The notes: generated by a model not told the origin, from the letters alone. 63,730 nt of DNA from Gracilaria vermiculophylla (GCA_019155205.2 JAHNZQ020003146.1:501860-565589); one strand, 5' to 3'. Shown: positions 32,634 to 43,134, numbered from the stretch's first letter. Translations and numbers: made by a program.

Positions 32634-33766
32634 GTGGGGTGGGGAGGATTTTTACGGGGGGCGGCGGCCGTGAGGCACACACGTCTGTGCGGTGCATTCG
32701 CACAATCCTCGCACCGCCTCGGCCACAAATCGGGGCGCTGCGAAGGCGCGCTGACAGTGCGCGCCGTGCGCTTGCTCGCGTCAAAAGGGGAACGTTGGGT
32801 GCTATTACACGTATGCCACGCTACGGGTGATTGACGCACTGCAGCGCGCTTCCCACCGCGTCGGGGCGCGCGGTGGTAAACATGGTCGCTGCGAGCGCGT
32901 GGCGGTGGCGGTGGCGAACAGCGGGCGGTCAGCTTCGACAGGCGCATCTTCGCGGCGATGGAGACTGGAGACGTACCGAGATACACGGAGAGCCCCCACT
33001 GCGGATGGCGCACCACGGCGCACCCACCCACGGCGTCCGTGGCGTAGCCCAGCAGGCGCGCCGCGCCGTCGACCTCGGCGTACACACCGGTGCCACGCCC
33101 CCACGCCGCCAGCCCGCTGGCCGGATCAGCCGCCTCCACCCACGGGCGCTCGTCGCGCTCCGCGTGGCCGGCGTGCAGCGCGTCGCGCACGGCTCGCGCC
33201 CACTCAAAGAAGCGCTGCAAGTGGCGGTCCTTTTCTGCAGCCTGCGCCGCGCCGAACGACATGAGCGGCGTGTCGCAGCGTTGCATCGTCACGATCACCG
33301 TAAGGTCGGCAGCGTCGCGCGGCGCCTCTGGGAAGATAGTGTGCAGTTCGCGCCGCAGCAGGCTGCCCGCCGTGTGCGCCGAGTACTGCAGCCCGTCGAA
33401 GCGCTCCGACATGGACGGCGCCACGACGGTGTGCGCGCGGATGCGTTGCGCCCGCTTCTGCGACACGGATTGGTTTGCGTCCTCCGGCACCATGGCGGCC
33501 TGAGGGGCGATGACCGCGGAAGGCGGCGGTGCCAGCGGCGGCAACGGCGGCGACGGCGGGAAGGAAGGCGCAGAGGGGCTTCGGTGGCGGTGCGCATCCG
33601 GCGGCACCTCTACCAAGTATTGGTCACCGGACCAAGCATCGCGGGCGAGTCGCGTCGGCGCAGCTACAGGCGCGGCCCGGACCACCGTCGGGGCAAATGC
33701 AACCGAAGCGAAACGCGCTGAACGAAATCGGCCGAGCGAAACCAGCCGCCGATCCAAACGAAACAT
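32630..33766 (-). CDS. CblD/MMADHC-like cobalamin trafficking protein
   Basis: Residues 145-290 of the open frame (counted from a Met at 33802) match the MMADHC (CblD) family, which routes cobalamin to methionine synthase and mitochondrial methylmalonyl-CoA mutase. Visible blocks are LLRRELHTIFPEA, DLTVIVTMQ, RPWVEAADPASGLAAWG, LLGYATDAVGGCAVVRHPQWG and VYLGTSP. I chose the Met at 33766 because it opens a typical mitochondrial presequence (MFRLDRRLVSLGRFRSARF). A Pro-rich linker follows. Family members end soon after the SVYLGT block, so the last 95 or so residues (Pro/Arg-rich, running to a stop that overlaps the next ATG) may be untranslated or follow an unseen intron. The neighbour TPT diverges from it with starts about 240 bp apart. 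Confidence 0.82.
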   Translation of the reverse strand: MFRLDRRLVSLGRFRSARFASVAFAPTVVRAAPVAAPTRLARDAWSGDQYLVEVPPDAHRHRSPSAPSFPPSPPLPPLAPPPSAVIAPQAAMVPEDANQSVSQKRAQRIRAHTVVAPSMSERFDGLQYSAHTAGSLLRRELHTIFPEAPRDAADLTVIVTMQRCDTPLMSFGAAQAAEKDRHLQRFFEWARAVRDALHAGHAERDERPWVEAADPASGLAAWGRGTGVYAEVDGAARLLGYATDAVGGCAVVRHPQWGLSVYLGTSPVSIAAKMRLSKLTARCSPPPPPRARSDHVYHRAPRRGGKRAAVRQSPVAWHTCNSTQRSPFDASKRTARTVSAPSQRPDLWPRRCEDCANAPHRRVCLTAAAPRKNPPHPT

Positions 33767-34004
33767 ACGCGCCGAATCTCGCACGTGTTCCACGCGGCCC
33801 ACGCGTCGTCGGACCTACCCGGCGCGATCTGCGCGCGATGGCGGTCTGTGGCTGCCAACGCGCGTGCTCGCGCCGCTCACGTCCGCCACACAGAGCGCGC
33901 GCGATAAAGTTGCATCTCCCGCGCCTACTGCTATCCGCGCCTGCCACCCCCCGCCCTCGGCGCCGCCTCACGGTGCCTCGCCGATTGGACGCCCCCACGC
34001 AGCC
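33767..34004. promoter_or_regulatory. Shared divergent promoter region of the CblD-like and TPT genes
   Basis: The chosen start codons of the minus-strand CblD-like gene (33766) and the plus-strand TPT (34005) are 238 bp apart, so both promoters must lie here or overlap the genes. The sequence is GC-rich with CG-dense runs. I see no clear TATA box. Open frames cross it on both strands because of base composition and are not evidence of coding. Confidence 0.5.
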
Positions 34005-35183
34005 ATGTCCGCCTTTGTCGCCACTTCGCCTGCTGTGGGCTCCCCGCCCGCCTCCTTCGCCTCTACCTGCCATCACTGCATCGGCCGCTCGCGCTTCCCG
34101 CTTTCCCCTCTGCGTGGCGCATATCGCCATCCCCCACGCCCGCGCCCCGCTTCATCTCCCCTGCGCGCCAGCGCCTCCGGCGCTTCCGACGTCTCCAAGC
34201 CCATCCCACAGTCGTCTGCACAGCCTGTCCAAAAGAAAGCTAGCCGCTTGCGCGTCGGCGTTTATATCCTTTTGTGGTATGCGTTCAACATCGTGTACAA
34301 CATCTCCAACAAGACCGTCCTCAACTGGTTCCCTGTACCATGGTTCGTCTCCTGGGTCCAGCTGCTCGTCGGCGCGCTCTATGTGCTTCCGATCTGGACC
34401 CTGCGCATCAGAAAGGCCCCCGTCGTCCCTAAAGACGCCCTCTCCACCCTGCTGCCCGTGTCCGTTGCCCACATCATCGGCCACGTTTCCACCGTCGTGT
34501 CGCTAGGCGCCGTCGCGGTATCCTTTACACACGTCGTCAAGAGCATGGAGCCTTTCGTCAACGTCGTCGGATCAGCCTTCTTCCTAAACTCCGTCTTTCC
34601 GTTCCCCGTCTATCTTTCGTTGCTGCCCGTTGTGGCCGGAGTTGTCATGGCCTCCGTCACTGAGGTCTCGTTTACTTGGCTCGGTTTCCTGTCTGCGATG
34701 ACATCCAACTTTGCCTTTACCGCTCGTAATATTTTTTCCAAGCTCTCAATGAACAAGCCCAAAGGCGACAATATGGGTCCCGCTAACTTGTTTGGAGTGC
34801 TTTCCGTCATGTCAACTATCATCCTCACTCCGTTTGCCCTCATCATAGATCATCCGGCAAAGCTCATTAGTGCTTGGAAGACCGCAACTGTGGGAGCCAC
34901 TGCCGTCGTCACGGCCCCCAAGTTGTTGCTCTACTTATTCATCTCTGGCTTGTTCTTCTATCTCTACCAAGAAGTGGCGTTCAAGGCACTGGATTCTATA
35001 CATCCAATTACCCACGCCGTTGCAAACACCGTCAAGCGAGTAGTTGTTATCGCAACCACTGTCCTGTTCTTCAGAAACCCCGTCACCAGAGCCAACATCA
35101 TCGGTTCTTCAATTGCCCTAGTTGGCGTTCTTTTGTACTCGATTACGAAGAACTATTTTCCCGAGAAGAAACCAAGCGCGTGA
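34005..35183 (+). CDS. Plastid triose-phosphate/phosphate translocator family protein
   Basis: A 392-residue protein starting at the Met in context GCAGCCATG. Residues 1-75 are Ser/Ala/Pro/Arg-rich, a plastid transit peptide. Residues 82-385 are a hydrophobic TPT/nucleotide-sugar transporter-type carrier with about ten membrane segments: WYAFNIVYNISNK, FPVPWFVSWVQLLVGALY, AVSFTHVVKSMEPF, LGFLSAMTSNFAFTARNIFSK and HAVANTVKRVVVI. His176, Lys179 and the Lys344-Arg345 pair lie where plastid phosphate translocators bind the phosphate group. Such carriers exchange triose phosphate or related C3-C6 phosphates for Pi across the inner envelope; which substrate cannot be told from sequence alone. The open frame extends upstream to 33510 without a good start. 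An AATAAA lies at 35325-35330, about 140 bp past the stop. Confidence 0.92.
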   Translation: MSAFVATSPAVGSPPASFASTCHHCIGRSRFPLSPLRGAYRHPPRPRPASSPLRASASGASDVSKPIPQSSAQPVQKKASRLRVGVYILLWYAFNIVYNISNKTVLNWFPVPWFVSWVQLLVGALYVLPIWTLRIRKAPVVPKDALSTLLPVSVAHIIGHVSTVVSLGAVAVSFTHVVKSMEPFVNVVGSAFFLNSVFPFPVYLSLLPVVAGVVMASVTEVSFTWLGFLSAMTSNFAFTARNIFSKLSMNKPKGDNMGPANLFGVLSVMSTIILTPFALIIDHPAKLISAWKTATVGATAVVTAPKLLLYLFISGLFFYLYQEVAFKALDSIHPITHAVANTVKRVVVIATTVLFFRNPVTRANIIGSSIALVGVLLYSITKNYFPEKKPSA

Positions 35184-36056
35184 GCGTGTCCAAAACAGCG
35201 TTTCAGGCGCTAGCCCTCTCTGCGCGGCCTTTTATGCGCTTTCTGCCATCTTTTTTGTTTACACATGCTGAAGGCTGCAAGTTCATAAGCACTCTCCGAG
35301 CTCCACCCTTTGCAGCCGCCCTGCAATAAACGTCCTTGCCTGGTCAGATAGGCATCTCACTTTTTTGGGAACATGCATCACTTTCCTTCGCGTCTGGCGG
35401 ACCTGGCACAGCTGCCGCCATCATAGTGATGTATCGCTCGGCGACTTTCGCAAGCCTTCGTTGGGAATGGGTGATTCAAGCACAATTAAACATCTACCAT
35501 CTTTGTCATGCATGTGCAGATCGAAGCTTTGGCTAGAAGTTTACACTGTCTCATGGTCATGTGCTCATGTGGCCGCCCAACTCTTCTGCTTCACGGCAAC
35601 CTGTCAAACACATGTGTTTCCAAGAGGGCCGTCCGTCCGTACCCTCCAACGACTTTTTACATATCCAATCAGCCTCCCCATCGATACACATGGCGGGCTA
35701 CTGCACGAGCGCTAGCTTCTTTCGTGTTGCATCATATCCAATCTTGAAAATGATGTATGTTAAAGATACAACCCAAACACAGAACCGAACGTCATACTCC
35801 TTTCACGCCTTCTCTACTGACCCTCACTCTCTTGCAAGACATGGTACGTGTCAAATTCTGTATCCTAACGCCTCCAGCCAGTGAACACAGCTTCCTGGCT
35901 TTGACGGAATCTTCAACTTCCAAACAGCAGTCTAGGACCAACCAGTAGTGGCCGCTCTCCTTCAAATAAAACAAATTAGTTCTCGCTCAATGATGTGCAA
36001 TACACGGTCACAAGTTGATGTGAGAATATAATAACACACTCAACACACAAATTGCG
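35184..36056. other. Convergent intergenic region between TPT and COP1
   Basis: This contains the 3' ends of both genes. AATAAA at 35325-35330 suits TPT. Several overlapping frames of 60-116 codons on the plus strand have no motif and look like chance. Confidence 0.5.
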
Positions 36057-38096
36057 TCAATCGCCCTTCTGCTCTTCATCATCGTCGTCGTCGTCACTAT
36101 CATCCGATTCAAGGGATAGAACCTTGATTGTGCCCAGGCTGTTAGCGGCTACAAGCTTTGTGGGGTCCTTTGGGCACCAGCACACGCTGCTCACAAACTG
36201 AGACTCATCATCATCGTCGTGAATTTCCCTGCCGGTCAACGGATCAACGCTCGAAAACCGGTACCCTGTGAACGGTCGCGGGATTGCTTTGTAATAACAG
36301 TAGACCATATCCTCTTCAGAGCCGCACGCGATATAGTCCGGCGTGACGCTCAGTCCCACGAAGTTTCTGTCGTTCGTATGACCTGTGAAATTGCGTTCCA
36401 ACGTCATCGTATCCAAGTCCCAGAGCTTAACCGTCGAATCCACAGACGCAGAAACCAGGGACGTCGGCGACATGAACTTGACGTAACTGACAGCACGCGT
36501 ATGCGACTTAAATACGTGGAGAGGCTGTTTAACCATGCGGAGGTCGTAGTAATGGACGCCGAAATCCGCGCTTCCAAATGCCAGTTTTTCGGGGGCGGTA
36601 GGGTGAAATTTAACGGAGCATACGTTGGCGCGCGAATTATCGATAGTGAGGACGCTCGACCTCTGCGTAGTACACCACAGTTTGACGCGGTAGTCATCGG
36701 AGCCTGACGCAAAAATGGTGGGTTTTGTCGGGCAATAGTCGACGCTCCACACTCGTTTCTCGTGCTCTTCGTAGACACGAAGCGCCCTTGCTTGGCTCAC
36801 ATCCCACAGGGCAACTACACCTTCGTAATCGGATGACACGAGAAGATGTCTGATGTATGGGTTCCAGCAAATCCAGCTCAACTTTGCGTTCGTCCTAATC
36901 TCGCGGATGGGATAGTGAACGTCCGAGAGGTTGCGCTTGACGTTGGAAAACTCAAAGATCTTGATGCGTTTGGTGACTCCCGCAGTGGCCAACAGTTCTG
37001 ATTCGCGGTCAAACTCGATGGAGGAAACAATGTTGGATGCCTTGAAAACGTCCCGACAGGGAGCATCTGGGACGCGGGCAACATGCATCAATGTGGCAGT
37101 GTCTCGAAAGCGGGTGAACTGCGTAAGCTTGGAGATGTCGTCCTTGAAAGAGTTCAAGGCCTTTGCTCGCTTTTCGCCCTTTTGAGACGCAACGGTAGAA
37201 AAGTAATGGGTTTGTAGTGTATCATAGTTTCTGGACAGTCGCTTTCTCTTCTTTGTGAAACGCGGATCACTGGTGTTAATGCTAGCCGATGCAGGGACAG
37301 TTTCCAGCGGAGCTCCTTCTCTATGCGCTTTAGACGCACAACTTGAGGTGGAAGAAGTCTCCGGGGTGCGCAAGCGGGCGCGATGCAACTCCGCAGAAGT
37401 CACATCGTCGTCCAAAAAGGCAACCTCCGTCTGCAGGCGATCAATCGTGCGCTGTTTGATGGTTCGCACATGGCGCAGAAAATCCAACAAAAGGTCATTC
37501 TCAACGACACGTTCGACGTCCTCTTTCTGTTCCAGCTTGTGCTGAAGCTGGGCGATGACACCGGCCAGCTGCTCGGCACTGAGCTGCTCTCCAACAGCGA
37601 GCAGCTGTTCACTGCGAACGAGCGAGGCGGGCGGGGCGGGAGTGGAAGGCGGCTGGTTGAAGACGTGGCGCTGGGGCTGCGGCAGCGGGGTGCGCGGGGT
37701 GGGCAGCGACGCGAGCGCGGCAGCGGCGGCGGCCTGCGCGCGAGCTATGCGCTCGGCGGTGTCAGGGCGAAGGGCGGGGCGCGGGTGACGGTTGAGAGGC
37801 GGGGGGGAGGAGCGGAGGGCAGCGCGGGGTGCTTCGGGCGTGCGCGGGGGGGTGGCGGCGGCGGGCGATAACATCTGAACGGTGAGGTACGCGGCGCAGT
37901 TGGGGCAAGTGTTGGCCTTGGCGAGGTGCGTGGTGATGCACTCGTAGCAGAAGGTGTGGGAGCAGCGCGTGGAGAAGGGGTCCGTGGGGGCGGAGCGGCA
38001 GATGGCGCAAGTGCGCAAGGGAGGCGACGGGCTCATGGCGACGCGGCGGCGGGGGAGAGGTGAGGGCGAGGGCGGCGAAAGCGGTGAGTGCGGCAA
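36057..38096 (-). CDS. COP1: COP1-type E3 ubiquitin ligase (RING, coiled coil, WD40)
   Basis: A 679-residue protein with the full COP1 architecture. A C3HC4 RING finger at residues 30-67 (Cys30, 33, 45, His47, Cys50, 53, 64, 67) binds the E2. A predicted coiled coil lies at about 160-230 (EQLAGVIAQLQHKLEQKEDVERVVENDLL in part), a basic cluster KKRKR at 282-286 could be a nuclear signal, and a seven-bladed WD40 region occupies about 350-665 (ALWDVSQ, ASGSDDYRVKLW, VSASVDSTVKLWDLD). The WD40 domain recruits substrates in plants, where COP1 represses light signalling in the dark. The C-terminus is a run of Asp/Glu. Met21 (38036) is an alternative start next to the RING. It is shorter at the N-terminus and linker than some plant homologues but complete. 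No intron is needed. Confidence 0.92.
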   Translation of the reverse strand: MPHSPLSPPSPSPLPRRRVAMSPSPPLRTCAICRSAPTDPFSTRCSHTFCYECITTHLAKANTCPNCAAYLTVQMLSPAAATPPRTPEAPRAALRSSPPPLNRHPRPALRPDTAERIARAQAAAAAALASLPTPRTPLPQPQRHVFNQPPSTPAPPASLVRSEQLLAVGEQLSAEQLAGVIAQLQHKLEQKEDVERVVENDLLLDFLRHVRTIKQRTIDRLQTEVAFLDDDVTSAELHRARLRTPETSSTSSCASKAHREGAPLETVPASASINTSDPRFTKKRKRLSRNYDTLQTHYFSTVASQKGEKRAKALNSFKDDISKLTQFTRFRDTATLMHVARVPDAPCRDVFKASNIVSSIEFDRESELLATAGVTKRIKIFEFSNVKRNLSDVHYPIREIRTNAKLSWICWNPYIRHLLVSSDYEGVVALWDVSQARALRVYEEHEKRVWSVDYCPTKPTIFASGSDDYRVKLWCTTQRSSVLTIDNSRANVCSVKFHPTAPEKLAFGSADFGVHYYDLRMVKQPLHVFKSHTRAVSYVKFMSPTSLVSASVDSTVKLWDLDTMTLERNFTGHTNDRNFVGLSVTPDYIACGSEEDMVYCYYKAIPRPFTGYRFSSVDPLTGREIHDDDDESQFVSSVCWCPKDPTKLVAANSLGTIKVLSLESDDSDDDDDDEEQKGD

Positions 38097-38399
38097 GAGC
38101 GACCTGGGCTGGACCGTGCGCTGGGATGCGCGAGGAGAGAAGCCTGAGATTTTGCGAGAAACTTATTGTGGCGTTGAGAAGTGACGCGTGCGTGCGTGTA
38201 AATTGCGACGGATAGTATTCGCGGCCAATCCGCGGCGGCGGATGCGAAAAAATCTGTGGACGGAGCGCAGCGCGGTGCACATAGCGCACGCCGGAAACGC
38301 GGACACAATCGGACATGGTCTTTACACGCCGCTGTGCCCCCCCACTTACGGTGCGTCGCTGCCACCCCTACCGCCGCTGCGCACCTCCCGCCGCCAGCT
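38097..38399. promoter_or_regulatory. Intergenic region upstream of COP1
   Basis: About 300 bp between the COP1 start and the stop of the GH16 gene, both on the minus strand. It must hold the COP1 promoter and the GH16 3' end. It is GC-rich and no TATA box is evident. Confidence 0.4.
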
Positions 38400-40238
38400 T
38401 CACGCCAGGCTTCCGTCCGTCCCCAGACCGTCGCGAGTAGCCCAACCCGCGCCATTTTTCTGCGGGTTTGCGAACTCGAACACAGTCGTCTCCGGATCCT
38501 GTAGCCGTGCCGCTCTGCCGTTCGCCACCGCCGCCGAGCGCGACTTGTAGCTGAGCGCGATGCGCCGCTGCGCCGCGGTGAGCTTGTCGCGCGCCCTGGA
38601 GAAGCGCGCGTTTCCCACCCCGCCAGCGCGCTTGAAGCGTTGCCCCTGCCGCACCGTGAACATCGTCTCGTTCACACTTCGCGCCCCCAGCACATAGTCC
38701 CGCTCTCCCGTGTGCAGATTGAACGCCGCCCGTTGCACCGGCGCCAGCTTGTCACTGGAGGACGACGCAGAGCTCAGGATAGAGTCCCGAATGTTCTGGA
38801 TTGTATCCTGTTCGTCGAACACCTCCGAAAAAGTCTTGTCGTCGTTTGCTGGGAATCGCTGGAACATGCCCAACAGCTGCTCCCCGTAGTAGTTCCCAAA
38901 GCCGCTCATCTTCTCGTTGAGAGGCAGATCGCTTGGTGGATCTAGCCCATCCGCAGTGTACACGTCCCACCGTCGAACGTACATGATTTCAAACGGGCGC
39001 GCTACCTGTTCCGAACTCGGTGTTTCTCGTGCCCATTGCACGTTGTACGAGTACGACAAGTCGAACAACATCGGTTGATGAATGATCGTGTTGCGCATGC
39101 GTTGCACTTCCACCCCGTCGATGAGGAATCGGATTTCCTTTGGCGACCAGTATAGACCAATGCGTCGACGCTTGGCACTCCACGGTGCATCCAAAGTGTG
39201 CACCGATCCCGAACTAAAGTGCCAGTCGTTGGCCAATTGCTCCGCCTGGCTCACATCGCTGAAACTGGGGTTGTTTTCATTGAACACCGACTTCTTCACC
39301 AGAATGGGCCCGCCGCCCATGTTGCCATCTCCTTTGTCCACCGCATTCTCGCTCGTGAACTCGCCTTTGTATCCGGCGAATGCATGGATGTTTGGAATGT
39401 AGAGCTGCTGGTGAATGGCGCTATTCATCGCCTCCAGCATGTCAATCTCCTGCCAACGGCGCGAACGGATCGCGCTCGGGCACTCCAATAGACGATCTCT
39501 GTCACTGTTAGGATCGCTGTTTTGCACATACCGACAGTAACCATTGACCATTTGATCGTCATGCATCCACACTGCGGCAACGGCAGGATTGTCGCCAAGC
39601 TGCACTTCGGCCTCGAAGAAGCCGTACTTGAACGACCTCTTGGAAGTGAGGTGCGCGCCGACCATGCGGCTGTACACGCGCGGCTTGCCAGTCACAAACT
39701 GCGGGTGTGGGATGCAGTACGGCTCAATCTTGCACTTGTCGTGCGTCACACCGGCGTACTGTGTCTTTTCAGCGTCTTTGTAGAACGGGACGCCATTGTA
39801 ATCTGTGGAAAAGCAGTCAATCTGGTCGTTGTGGTTGCATTTGAATGTGGTGGCGTCACAGTAGTACTCGCGTTTCTGAAAGTATTCGAGCGGTTTGCTG
39901 TCTGTGCGAAGTCTGAGTCGGCCGTTGGCCACCTCGTAAAAACGCTCTGCTGGGCCGCCGTCCGGGTCTGTGGTCGTGGGGAAGAATGTGGACCATTGAG
40001 GTTGAGAAGATGAGGGGGGTCCGTTCCAGTTAGGACATTGAGTGTCTGGATTTCTTTTGCCGTGGGGGTCCCATTTTGAGAGGTCGAGGCGATTGCCGCT
40101 GAACTCATCAGATATCCTGAAGTCATATTTGAAGACGGCCAAGTCACGCCAGGGAACGTCTGGCTTGGGTAGGGCAGTTGACACGCTGGCGGAGAGCGCA
40201 ATCACAGCGACGATCACCGCGCGGAGTAGGAAGGACAT
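38400..40238 (-). CDS. Secreted glycosyl hydrolase family 16 protein
   Basis: A 612-residue protein starting at the Met at 40238, which opens a signal peptide (MSFLLRAVIVAVIALSASVS, cleavage likely near residue 22). An upstream in-frame Met at 40346 would bury it, so I did not use that. The GH16 fold is shown by the FRISDEFSGNRLDLSKW start, YGFFEAEVQLGDNPAVAAVWM and the catalytic motif WQEIDMLEAMN (ExDxxE; Glu264 and Glu269 from this start as nucleophile and acid/base). GH16 enzymes in red algae and their bacteria cut or remodel beta-linked galactans and glucans. A cell-wall role such as carrageenan or agar remodelling is plausible, but the substrate is not shown. The last 150 residues are basic and unassigned. 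A TATAAAG box lies about 75 bp upstream. Confidence 0.9.
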   Translation of the reverse strand: MSFLLRAVIVAVIALSASVSTALPKPDVPWRDLAVFKYDFRISDEFSGNRLDLSKWDPHGKRNPDTQCPNWNGPPSSSQPQWSTFFPTTTDPDGGPAERFYEVANGRLRLRTDSKPLEYFQKREYYCDATTFKCNHNDQIDCFSTDYNGVPFYKDAEKTQYAGVTHDKCKIEPYCIPHPQFVTGKPRVYSRMVGAHLTSKRSFKYGFFEAEVQLGDNPAVAAVWMHDDQMVNGYCRYVQNSDPNSDRDRLLECPSAIRSRRWQEIDMLEAMNSAIHQQLYIPNIHAFAGYKGEFTSENAVDKGDGNMGGGPILVKKSVFNENNPSFSDVSQAEQLANDWHFSSGSVHTLDAPWSAKRRRIGLYWSPKEIRFLIDGVEVQRMRNTIIHQPMLFDLSYSYNVQWARETPSSEQVARPFEIMYVRRWDVYTADGLDPPSDLPLNEKMSGFGNYYGEQLLGMFQRFPANDDKTFSEVFDEQDTIQNIRDSILSSASSSSDKLAPVQRAAFNLHTGERDYVLGARSVNETMFTVRQGQRFKRAGGVGNARFSRARDKLTAAQRRIALSYKSRSAAVANGRAARLQDPETTVFEFANPQKNGAGWATRDGLGTDGSLA

Positions 40239-40310
40239 GGTGGAAGACTGTGGTTTGCGATCATTGTGGGGCGGAGAATTTGGGGAGTCTTGACCAGCGC
40301 GCGGGCTCTG

Positions 40311-40319
40311 CTTTATAAG
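40311..40319 (-). promoter_or_regulatory. TATA box of the GH16 gene
   Basis: The minus strand reads TCTTATAAAG, about 73-81 bp upstream of the chosen GH16 start codon. This fits a core promoter and supports the start at 40238 over the longer frame at 40346. Confidence 0.5.
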
Positions 40320-40349
40320 AAGGGCGCAGACAAAGTATGCTCTCAAACA

Positions 40350-43130
40350 GGAGCGTCTAGGACAGATAGGTGGCGTTTCGTAGGTGGGGCAAATTGGCTT
40401 AGGAATTTGGCGGATCTCAGAGGTTGACAGCTCTGCATCAAAAACAAAAATGGTATCTAATGTGCGCGGTAAGCAGCGCGCGAATGTGAATGGGCCCGAT
40501 ATGCAAGCTGAAGTTGACGTGGGGAGGGAGCTGAGGTGATGAATTTGCTTTTGGCACTTGAGGGCACGTTGCAGAGCATGGTATGGTTGCGAGATTGGCG
40601 GTGGAGGGAATGACTGTATGGGGCGTGCATGGAATCTTACATAACATTACGTTTAAATAAGTTCACGGTTCTAACGTATCAAATTGGTGTCACGGGAGCA
40701 GCAGCTAATGTATGCCAAAAACCAACATGCTGCGCAGCGGCGTCGCGACAAGTGTTTCGCATTTGCAAGGCGCCATTGTGACCGAACTTGTGCTGCGTAA
40801 CAAAAGTGGTGTTTCTAGCTGCAGCTGTCGACGGTTGGTACGTGCATTTGCACTGTAAACAACCCATGTGATCACGTCATCCAAAACCGCAACATATCCG
40901 CATCCATATTCAAGGTAGCTGAGCGTTTGCTGCCAATTGCATCATACCGGCACGGCCACAACCAGCAACCCAACGCATTTCTGCCAGCGGTCACGGACGC
41001 CAAAGTTGACAAATTTGCGTTCTGAAAACCGGAAAACGCTGTTCGAGAACGTGTCCATCATTCTTCGCTTTCAGCCATTCTGGCCCACCTTGGTCGCGCG
41101 TCACCTTTTGCAAACAAATTCGTCGCATGCTCACGAAAAGTGCAGTCCCAGAAATTCATACCACTCCTTTCCATTACCTTATTTCTCCCCACGCTCGCTT
41201 AATCAGCCATGTTTGCCCCAAGAAAGCTCTCTACCTCAACCAAATTCCGTTTTCTGTTGTGCACTACACAGAAACAACTAAGTTATGCAGGTTTCAGCTT
41301 TTTGCTGCAAGCAACAAATACAAACAGAAAGTTAGAATATATTAATTTGAAAAGCTTCATTCATAGATTTTTGGCGCTGTGTCACGCACCACAGTTGGAC
41401 AGTACCACAAGACCGTCCAACTAAAAGGTGATACTCAGTGTCTATCTTCAATGACATCAGTGCTCTGTTGTGCTGACGAAGTTGGCCTACAGCGTTTAGG
41501 AGCGCTCATTTAAAAAAAAGAAAACGCGAAAAAAGACAATAACCAGCTCAAATATCCACGATCCCCTGTTTCTCCATGTGCCACGATCGTTCAACTGAAC
41601 GACCGGCCAGAAAACACACTTGTAACTTTTTGCAGGAAGAATCGCATATCTGCACGTTGAGTACCGGCTCCAAAACATGATGTTTTAAACAAAGTAGCGC
41701 ACGTTCGGAAAACCACACTGTTGGCATCGAAAGTCCGCAGTCCGAACGAATTGAAATTTCTTTGATTTCTGGGTGTGCGAAAACGTGAACGGTATGAACG
41801 CACATTTTTGAAAAAAAGCAATGATGAACGCAACATTATTCCTGTATCATTGAAATGAGTGTCACAAAAGCAGTCATGGAGAAAATGACTGAAGGAAGAA
41901 TCGCTGAGGCCACATACATAATCAAAGTTGATGATGCCATGATTAGGTGATGTCTTTCAGAGCAATCAGAATTTGCAAAAAAGAAAACGCGGACTGCTCA
42001 TTGAGATGAAACTGCCATAAATAATGAGATACATTTGGGTGTCCATGACTCGCAAGAATGAGTCTACAACCTGATTTCAAAATATCTAAATGCCTTACAC
42101 CAGCCCGGCTACAGTACTTCAGTCATGAAAATCCCTAAAGTTGCGATAAAGTGTATTCGAGAACTTCTATGTCCGTGTCACGTTCGGACCCCCACATAAA
42201 ATGAATACCGCTGAATGACTCGTGATCATCTTCATAAAAAGAACTACTTTATGAGGCTTTTTTAGGGCGCTGGACAAAATAAGCAGAGCTGAGTGAATAT
42301 CTTCCCCTGCACTTGATTGGTATCCGGAGCGATTTGATTTTTCCAATCAATTACAGTCAACGAGTGCCAATCATTTAATCTAAGGAGGACGTCAAAGATA
42401 AAAATCAGCAGGCACTGTAAATCCCTATGACCAAAATTTCTTTTAATTTATTAAACCAAGTTTCACACAAACGGCACAAGGGACCGTTCGATGCCTTCAT
42501 TTACGCAGAAAGAGTGAGCCCGAGAGCTGACAGAAAACAGCATCGGCGCTCACAGCGTTCTGTAAAGGAAACAAATCTCGCTCTTGTAGAGTACTAGCCC
42601 AATGGGCAAATATCACCAGCCAAACATAAGAGGCGTCTAAGCTAGATATTAAGGACCACTACGGCAGAAAACGGTAGATGTGAATATTCAGATTTAATAA
42701 AAGTCATTGAAAAATGTATAGACGTTAAAACGCAATTTTGGAACAGCATCGGCACTTCGGCCCTTCTGAAAAGGGAATAAAACATGCTCTCGAACTGTAT
42801 CGGCCCAAGGAGCAGAATTTTACCAGCAAAATATCATACAACCAAGACTGCCAAAACGAGCGTCTAAGCCCAGTAGTGAAGTGATAGAAAAAATTGGTAC
42901 CGAATCTAAAGTATTCATAAAGAACGATAACATCAAGAAATAAATGAATGCTTCATACTGATATTGTAAAAATCGATGAAAGCACATGAAAAAGGTCAAC
43001 AAAACTTCAACGCACCTAATCGACCTCAATCTGTAAGACTGCACGATGATGGCCACTTTTTAAGTACAACTGCATATTGTGGTCTTCAAAAAACTTTATA
43101 TCGCAATTGCGACATCTGATGTCTGTCTCT
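40350..43130. other. Gene-free AT-rich stretch
   Basis: No supported gene. Short frames such as 40937-41281 and 41548-41836 have no recognisable content. Base composition returns to AT-rich beyond about 40.6 kb. Confidence 0.45.
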
Positions 43131-43134
43131 GGAT

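Noticed and set aside
32831..33721. Plus-strand frame of 296 codons opposite the CblD-like gene
   Set aside because: It is the antisense of a clearly family-like minus-strand protein in very GC-rich DNA; its translation is Arg/Ala-rich with no motif.
33510..34004. N-terminal extension of the TPT frame
   Set aside because: The open frame reaches 33510, but it overlaps the CblD-like gene on the other strand, and the Met at 34005 starts a good transit peptide.
37383..37871. Plus-strand frame of 162 codons, Gly-rich
   Set aside because: Antisense of the Pro-rich linker of COP1.
39522..40013. Plus-strand frame of 163 codons
   Set aside because: Antisense of the GH16 coding region.
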